Below are positions 59,615 through 64,000 of a stretch of DNA of 64,000 bases, piece by piece. Location: contig CAKSKV010000002.1 of NCBI GenBank assembly GCA_934465535.1, positions 150,870-214,869 on the forward strand. Reading direction: 5' to 3'. The notes under the pieces were generated by a model, which saw only the letters and a list, made by a program, of their open reading frames with translations, was not told where the DNA came from and made no database searches. The stretch's first letter is position 1, and every line of letters begins with the position of its first letter. The translations under genes and the position numbers were made by a program. This stretch comes from an uncultured Clostridia bacterium (GTDB lineage Bacteria > Bacillota > Clostridia > Christensenellales > QALW01).

Positions 59615-60769
59615 TTATTCCAGCATAACACTCTTGACGGAAAGCCTTTTTATGCTGCGGGAATACAGATACATTACAAGCTCGTAGACAACAACAAAAA
59701 GCACCAGCGTAATAATGAACGCCTTAAAATCAAAATTATATTCCGGCACATTTTCAATGTCCTCAAACACTGCCGACACCATCAGCTTAAGCAATCCGTA
59801 TTGATACAGCGTACCTATTGCAAAACCGATATAGGAAATAGGACGGTAAGCGCCCAATATGCAGCGGCTGCAGGCAGTATCGTCATAACCGAAAACACGC
59901 ATCATGGCAATTGTCTTTGTATTGCCCCTGACAACGCTTGAAAGAGAAAGAAACAGCGTTACAAATGCTAAAATCAGCCCTATGGACAAAACCATAACGG
60001 CAAAGGTTTCACTTGCAAGCTCCTTCATTGAAAAGGACATCTGCACCATTGCCGAAAAGCAGAACGCCGCAAACGCCGCAAAGAAAACCAGTGACTTTCG
60101 GCTTTTAAGCGTTACACCGCGCAAATCCTTTAAGAAAGGCGTGTTCTCTTTTCCGTCCCTGCCGATTTTGGACTTGCAATGCTGCCTTTCACGAAGCAAA
60201 TCCAGCACGGGACTTTTCAGCTTCAGATAAGCAAACAATACAGATATTACGGCAAAGGCAATCGCGGGCGCACCAACCAAGGCAAATGTCAACAACGGAT
60301 GAAACTGCACTTTAAGTTCCGGAATCAGTGTTTGCATGTTCGGAGCTTGCTTTTGATAAAATGTCGGAAGGTAAAGATAGCCCATAACAAATCCCAAAAC
60401 ACAGCCGACAAATACCGAAAGCCCGAATACCCAAAAATGCCTTGCAATTTTGATATCGGAGTAGCCGAGTGCCTTGAGAATACCAAGCTCCTTTCCGTGT
60501 GTACCGATATAGTTTTTAACATAAAAGAGCAGCATTACGGCGGAAGTTGCAATCAGGCAGCCGCCCGAAACGGCGGCAATCACTTTGCCCATAAGCACCT
60601 GTGCGTTATACATCGCCATTCCCGCTTCTGTCACAATCTCCTCCTTTATTGCCGCAAGGTCGATATTGCAGCTTAAAAACAGAGTGCATACAAAAACGGC
60701 GCAGCAGGCAATAATGGTTATCCCGAACAGCTTAAAAATGTCTTTTAATCTGATTACCATAATTACCAC
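59615..60769 (-). CDS. FtsX-family ABC permease, compact
   Basis: 384 residues with eight membrane segments, made of two FtsX units: YIGTHGKELGILKALGYSDIKIARHF and the second FTNTKTIAMMRVFGYDDTACSRCILG-type unit (RGNTKTIAMMRVFGYDD). The large extracellular domain of MacB/BceB types is missing, so it is half the usual size. Works with the overlapping ATPase under TetR control; likely an exporter or lipid-flipping system. Confidence 0.87.
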   Translation of the reverse strand: MVIMVIRLKDIFKLFGITIIACCAVFVCTLFLSCNIDLAAIKEEIVTEAGMAMYNAQVLMGKVIAAVSGGCLIATSAVMLLFYVKNYIGTHGKELGILKALGYSDIKIARHFWVFGLSVFVGCVLGFVMGYLYLPTFYQKQAPNMQTLIPELKVQFHPLLTFALVGAPAIAFAVISVLFAYLKLKSPVLDLLRERQHCKSKIGRDGKENTPFLKDLRGVTLKSRKSLVFFAAFAAFCFSAMVQMSFSMKELASETFAVMVLSIGLILAFVTLFLSLSSVVRGNTKTIAMMRVFGYDDTACSRCILGAYRPISYIGFAIGTLYQYGLLKLMVSAVFEDIENVPEYNFDFKAFIITLVLFVVVYELVMYLYSRSIKRLSVKSVMLE

Positions 60770-61464
60770 CCGATCTCATAAGCGGATTTCTGCGCAGCGT
60801 TTACATAGATTTCAGCAATTTCACCGCTGTTCATTCTTATAACCGTATTTGCCATATCCGCAATATTAGTGTTGTGCGTGACCATTACAACAGTAAAACC
60901 GTATTCGGTATGCAGCTTGCAGATATAGTCCAATACCTGCCGCCCCGTCTTTTCGTCCAGTGCGCCCGTTGGTTCATCCAGAAACAAAACCTTCGGCTTC
61001 TTGGCAAGAGCACGGGCAACCGATACTCTCTGCTGCTCGCCGCCCGAAAGCTCGGAGGGGTATTTAGCGGCTTTTTCCTCAAGCCCCACCTCCTTTATGA
61101 TTTCTCTGTAATCGGTGTTTCCCGCAAGGTCTGCGCCCATACGGACATTTTTATCAACGGTCATATCGGGAAGAAGATAATACTGCTGAAAGATAAACCC
61201 GATATTATCCTTGCGGAATTTGGTCAGCGCTTTATCGGAAAGCTTCGCAATATTCAAGCCGTCGTATTCAATGCTTCCGCCGTCCACCCGTTCAAGCCCG
61301 GAAAGACAATTCAGAAGTGTTGATTTTCCCGAACCCGATGCCCCTAAAATCACGGCAAAATCGCCGTCTGAAATTTGCAGGTCAACGCCTTTTAATACAT
61401 CGGCTTTGCTTTCACCAAAGCCGTAAGACTTGGCAACACCCTTTGCTTCAATCATTGCGGACAC
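60763..61464 (-). CDS. ABC transporter ATP-binding protein (LolD/MacB type)
   Basis: 233 residues: Walker A GASGSGKST, LSGGEQQRV signature, Walker B VLFLDEPTGALDE and switch His MVTHN. Overlaps tetR by 17 bases and the permease by 7, so all three are made together. Confidence 0.93.
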   Translation of the reverse strand: MSAMIEAKGVAKSYGFGESKADVLKGVDLQISDGDFAVILGASGSGKSTLLNCLSGLERVDGGSIEYDGLNIAKLSDKALTKFRKDNIGFIFQQYYLLPDMTVDKNVRMGADLAGNTDYREIIKEVGLEEKAAKYPSELSGGEQQRVSVARALAKKPKVLFLDEPTGALDEKTGRQVLDYICKLHTEYGFTVVMVTHNTNIADMANTVIRMNSGEIAEIYVNAAQKSAYEIGW

Positions 61465-62023
61465 CTCCGTTTTCGTAGCGATGCTTTAATCCCTCGTACA
61501 CATCAGTCAAGGCTCGGCTGGCAAGCTGCTCATCCCATTCATAAAAACCCGTTGCAATCATCGATGCGATGCCGTGTGTGTATGCCCACATTTCAAGATA
61601 AAAAAATCTTGCTGCTTCTTTATCAATGTTGATCTGTTTGGCAATCAGCCCGATCAGCGCTTCCATTTCCTCGGGATTATCTTTAACTGCTTCCCCCGAA
61701 CGGTCACGCATAAAGAGCAGCTTAAAAAGCTCCTTTTCCTCCTTTGCAAAACGGATGTACGCCATTCCGCTTGCTTTATACGGAACATACTTTCCCCTTG
61801 CCATTTCTTTACTTCTGTATGTCTGATACAGATCGTTTGCTGCGGCTATAATCGCCCTCTGTACTTCCCCCATATTGCTGAAATGACTGAATACGGGGCG
61901 CGACGATGTACCCAGCTTCTCTCCCAAAGCGCGGGCGGAAATTGCGGCAAAGCCCTTTTCCCTTGTCAAATCAAGGGCAGCTTTTACGATTTCGTCTTTT
62001 GAAAACAAAAAATCTCTCGGCAT
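61448..62023 (-). CDS. TetR-family regulator of the ABC operon
   Basis: 191 residues, HTH at the start (FSKDEIVKAALDLTREKGFAAISARALGEKLGTSSRPVFSHF) and a ligand domain with WAYTHGIASMIATGFYEWDEQ. AAAGGA precedes the ATG. It leads the operon, and a 16-base palindrome just after the -10 box is its likely operator, so the exporter is probably induced by a ligand. Confidence 0.92.
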   Translation of the reverse strand: MPRDFLFSKDEIVKAALDLTREKGFAAISARALGEKLGTSSRPVFSHFSNMGEVQRAIIAAANDLYQTYRSKEMARGKYVPYKASGMAYIRFAKEEKELFKLLFMRDRSGEAVKDNPEEMEALIGLIAKQINIDKEAARFFYLEMWAYTHGIASMIATGFYEWDEQLASRALTDVYEGLKHRYENGGVRND

Positions 62024-62047
62024 ATTAAATCATCCTTTAAGGTGTCG

Positions 62048-62101
62048 CATGTAGCGTTACATGTGTAATTTTATTATAAGCCCATTTATCATATTTGTCA
62101 A
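62048..62101 (-). promoter_or_regulatory. Consensus promoter with TetR operator
   Basis: Perfect TTGACA (62096-62101 on minus), 17-base spacer, perfect TATAAT (62073-62078). The palindrome CATGTAGCGTTACATG (62048-62063) begins 10 bases after the -10 box, over the start of transcription. A full-strength promoter held by a repressor fits TetR control. Confidence 0.85.
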
Positions 62102-62160
62102 TACCGTTGTTCCGAGCGTTTGCGCTCTTTATTCTGTTGTATTTTCAAAAGTAAATTCCC

Positions 62161-62189
62161 TTGCAACGGGGGATACAATCCATTATAAT
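62161..62189 (+). promoter_or_regulatory. Orphan plus-strand promoter
   Basis: TTGCAA (62161-62166), 17-base spacer, TATAAT (62184-62189). No plus-strand gene follows; the 200 bases to 62403 hold no supported coding frame. A small RNA or a remnant is possible. Confidence 0.35.
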
Positions 62190-62403
62190 AACCCTGATCG
62201 GTTACCGTGCTTCTGCAACGCAGGCCTGCCCGTCATAAGCAACCGTCGCGTGCTGTATTTCTCTTTGCAGAATATCAAAGAATCAGCGACATAAATCAAA
62301 CGGGCGGGCTGTCTGAAGCAAGCGTTTTTCCGATGCATTGGCAAACATACACACTAAAACGCATAATTTCGCGCTCCCCTATATGCTGAAGCTGCTGCAT
62401 AAA

Positions 62404-62805
62404 TTATGCTTCCTTATACATTTCATCGCCGTGTTTATCCAATACCGCATTTTCACTGCAATAAAAATCATATTCATAAAACAGTGTCCTCTTTACCGCT
62501 TCAAGATTATCGTAGATACTTGGTCCGTCAATATTCTCCCAGCATCCCGTGCGATAATCATATTCCTGAACATACAGGCAGAAATTGCCCCCATGTTTCG
62601 AGATTAAAGCTCGTTCGGTATTTGCAAAATCAAACCATATATAATCATAATCAGCAGGTTCGATTCCTATATATTTATCTGTTTCCCATTGAGCGGCAAT
62701 TTCATTATTTCTCTTTTTGTTAACTCTGCAACCCAAATAAGCAAACAATGCCATTACACCGATAATGACTGCTTCTTCAAGCAAAAAGATAAAAAAAGTT
62801 GCCAA
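62404..62805 (-). CDS. C-terminal half of a frameshifted membrane protein
   Basis: Frame of 133 codons: membrane segment (EEAVIIGVMALFAYLGC) then an intracellular domain with DKYIGIEPADYDYIWFDFANTE and LYVQEYDYRTGCWENIDGPSIYDNL. It opens at a TTG (62805) with no ribosome site, and its first residues overlap the end of the 64-codon frame upstream. Adding one T to the T7 run would join the two into one protein of about 180 residues. Family not recognised. Confidence 0.6.
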   Translation of the reverse strand: MATFFIFLLEEAVIIGVMALFAYLGCRVNKKRNNEIAAQWETDKYIGIEPADYDYIWFDFANTERALISKHGGNFCLYVQEYDYRTGCWENIDGPSIYDNLEAVKRTLFYEYDFYCSENAVLDKHGDEMYKEA

Positions 62806-62948
62806 TCGCGCTGCGCAAATTCAGAAAACTGCTTATCGCCGGTCCAGCTGCCCGTGCGATAAATATTGCCGACCAGTAAAATTGAACAAATTAAAACCAT
62901 AATCATATAGATCCAATACCGCTTTTGAAACGGAAATCGTTTATTCAT
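62754..62948 (-). CDS. N-terminal half of a frameshifted membrane protein
   Basis: Frame of 64 codons: MNKRFPFQKRYWIYMIMVLICSILLVGNIYRTGSW and an acidic GDKQFSEFAQRDWQLFL, then a short unrelated tail to the stop. The good membrane segment, and the way it leads into the membrane segment of the next frame if one T is added to the T7 run (62791-62797), show one split gene. It has no clear ribosome site. Confidence 0.55.
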   Translation of the reverse strand: MNKRFPFQKRYWIYMIMVLICSILLVGNIYRTGSWTGDKQFSEFAQRDWQLFLSFCLKKQSLSV

Positions 62949-63030
62949 CTAATCACCGCCGTTTTTATTCTATCATAAAGTAATAATAAATTAAACACAT
63001 TTACAGATTTGCAGGCATAAAACGAAAAGA

Positions 63031-63055
63031 CAGGCATCGACAGATACCTGCTTTT
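63031..63055. terminator. Bidirectional terminator before the DinB-like gene end
   Basis: CAGGCATC (63031-63038) with GATACCTG (63043-63050), one mismatch, T-rich on both sides. Lies downstream of the DinB-like gene on the minus strand. Confidence 0.6.
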
Positions 63056-63164
63056 TGTGTGAGTACGATAAAATCTCGTTTTAGGGCGTTTTTTCGGGAG
63101 CTTGTCGGAAGATAAGTACATTTTCGGCACTGCTACTGCTATATTAACAGATAGGCATATTTCC

Positions 63165-63839
63165 TTATGAACGCACCCTGTTCTTTATGCGCAGGCAGGC
63201 TTCCGTGTGCATAATCCAGTGCCTTGAAAACGGCATTTGAATCAGTCCGCGAATATCTTTACTACACCAATAGTCAATTAGCCAAATTGCCTTTCTATCG
63301 CTATTTACTATATTCAGCGACTCTAAATAGCCTTTTCTTTCAACCGGGATTTTTCTTTTTAAATCGTCATATGAAAACCTTTTAAGCATTTCCTCGGTGC
63401 TTTCCCGAACTTCGAGAATATATGAATATAGTTCTTCCAGATTAAGTTGCTTTGAAAAATCTGCTATCTGCTGCTTAACGAGTTCATTTCCTGTTGTGGT
63501 AATGGGTGAGTTTATTCGTTCCTGATAATTACCTGAAAAAAACACTTGCTCATCTTCATTAATAACCGTATGCGCAACGATATCTTCAATACGAAAAATA
63601 TGCCAAAGTGAATAAGCAATTGTCTTGCAATGGTATCCGTTGGCGTTTATAAAAGGGATTGCGTTAAATTCTTCGCGACATAATTCTTCTCTAAAAAGTA
63701 ATATAGTTTGCATTAACCGACTTCGCAAACTAAGTAAAGTATCAATGCCCATACTGTAAGTGTCTTTATTTTTTATTTGAGTCTGCATTGTTTTATTGAG
63801 TTCAGACCATTCTTTATTCATATTCGGTTTTCCACCCAT
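63165..63839 (-). CDS. DinB-like helical protein
   Basis: 224 residues, all helical. Motifs of the DinB/YfiT superfamily: a first His in AYSLWHIFRIEDIVAHTV, and the end SKDIRGLIQMPFSRHWIMHTEACLRIK where two His could complete a metal site. The family includes thiol transferases and stress-induced proteins of unknown role. The ATG at 63821 is about as good as the one at 63839; ribosome sites for both are weak. Confidence 0.72.
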   Translation of the reverse strand: MGGKPNMNKEWSELNKTMQTQIKNKDTYSMGIDTLLSLRSRLMQTILLFREELCREEFNAIPFINANGYHCKTIAYSLWHIFRIEDIVAHTVINEDEQVFFSGNYQERINSPITTTGNELVKQQIADFSKQLNLEELYSYILEVRESTEEMLKRFSYDDLKRKIPVERKGYLESLNIVNSDRKAIWLIDYWCSKDIRGLIQMPFSRHWIMHTEACLRIKNRVRS

Positions 63840-63862
63840 AAATCAGCATTAATTATGTCCTT

Positions 63863-63892
63863 ATATTAACATAACACTATGATTTTTTGCAA
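63863..63892 (-). promoter_or_regulatory. Promoter of the DinB-like gene
   Basis: Minus-strand TTGCAA (63887-63892), 18-base spacer, TAATAT (63863-63868). Confidence 0.4.
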
Positions 63893-63912
63893 CTCAACGG
63901 ATACATCAGAGG

Positions 63913-63952
63913 AAAAAAGCAACGGTCTGCAAGAAAAGACTTACAGACCGTT
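63913..63952 (-). terminator. Terminator after tRNA-Asn
   Basis: AACGGTCTG (63921-63929) pairs with CAGACCGTT (63944-63952); on the minus strand a run of T follows (63913-63918). Confidence 0.8.
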
Positions 63953-63957
63953 ATACA

Positions 63958-64000
63958 TGGCTCCCCGTGTTGGACTCGAACCAACGACATTTCGGTTAAC
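63958..64000 (-). tRNA. tRNA-Asn (anticodon GTT), 3' part
   Basis: Reading the minus strand from the window edge: GTTAACCGAAATGTCG, then the T arm TTGGTTCGAGTCCAA, the acceptor CGGGGAG and GCCA. The visible anticodon loop start GTTAA fits tRNA-Asn. The 5' half lies outside the window; the CCA end is encoded. Confidence 0.75.

Noticed and set aside
62945..63130. 61-codon minus-strand frame
   Set aside because: Runs through the terminator hairpin, no ribosome site, basic low-information product.

Overview
The window is a chromosomal segment of a low-GC-lineage but moderately GC-rich anaerobic Firmicute. The best guess is a gut Clostridium-class organism of the Oscillospiraceae/Christensenellaceae type. 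The reasons are a Bce-type antibiotic-response module, sortase-assembled pili, RNase HIII, a PepV-like dipeptidase, many small clostridial DUF families (DUF1893, DUF5050, DUF6198, DUF6440, DUF6548), strong AGGAGG-like ribosome sites, frequent TTG/GTG starts, and 4Fe-4S and radical-SAM enzymes suited to anaerobic life. No rRNA, CRISPR array, prophage or insertion sequence was seen. Calls rest on reading the translated sequence and motifs; no database search was possible.

Layout. 0-1.6 kb: cut-off secreted protein and a collagen-like surface protein. 1.7-6.5 kb: BceR-BceS-BceA-BceB peptide-antibiotic sensing and export module with a matching BceR-type operator. 6.6-10.2 kb: ftsH, a Nudix hydrolase and a small toxin-remnant/immunity-like pair. 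10.3-18.2 kb: a pilus operon on the minus strand from one good promoter: coiled-coil protein, signal peptidase I, tip adhesin with His/Cys repeats, major pilin (LPETG), class C sortase, minor Cna_B pilin, and a sortase-fold protein that has lost both catalytic His and Cys. 18.4-22.7 kb: tRNA-Arg, rnhC-rdgB-yfcE housekeeping operon, and mgtE with a 300-nt leader. 22.8-31 kb: PepV-like dipeptidase, membrane-anchored proteins of unknown function, a DcrB-like lipoprotein, and a tandem operon of three DUF5050 lipoproteins. 31.3-41 kb: Lnt with a repetitive tail, two tandemly duplicated SGNH-hydrolase lipoproteins, a row of small membrane proteins (one frameshifted), and a MATE exporter. 41.3-46 kb: DUF1893 and an ECF-type S component, two ferredoxin-type aldo/keto reductases, and an autoregulated MerR gene divergent from a flavodoxin. 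46-49.2 kb: an HTH/ADP-ribosylglycohydrolase fusion overlapping a ribokinase gene, and a DUF6548 protein. 49.3-54.7 kb: an operon of flavodoxin, FecCD permease, ATPase, binding lipoprotein and HutW/HmuW-like radical SAM enzyme, read here as anaerobic heme uptake and breakdown, with two identical inverted-repeat operators. 54.8-64 kb: accessory enzymes, acetyltransferases, two TetR regulators (one leading an ABC exporter operon with an operator at its promoter), a second frameshifted membrane-protein gene, a DinB-like protein and the 3' part of tRNA-Asn.

The strongest leads are the pilus operon with its apparently dead sortase, the heme-degradation operon with its novel-looking operator, the HTH-ADP-ribosylglycohydrolase/ribokinase pair, the mgtE leader with a small ORF and terminator, and two homopolymer frameshifts in small membrane proteins.
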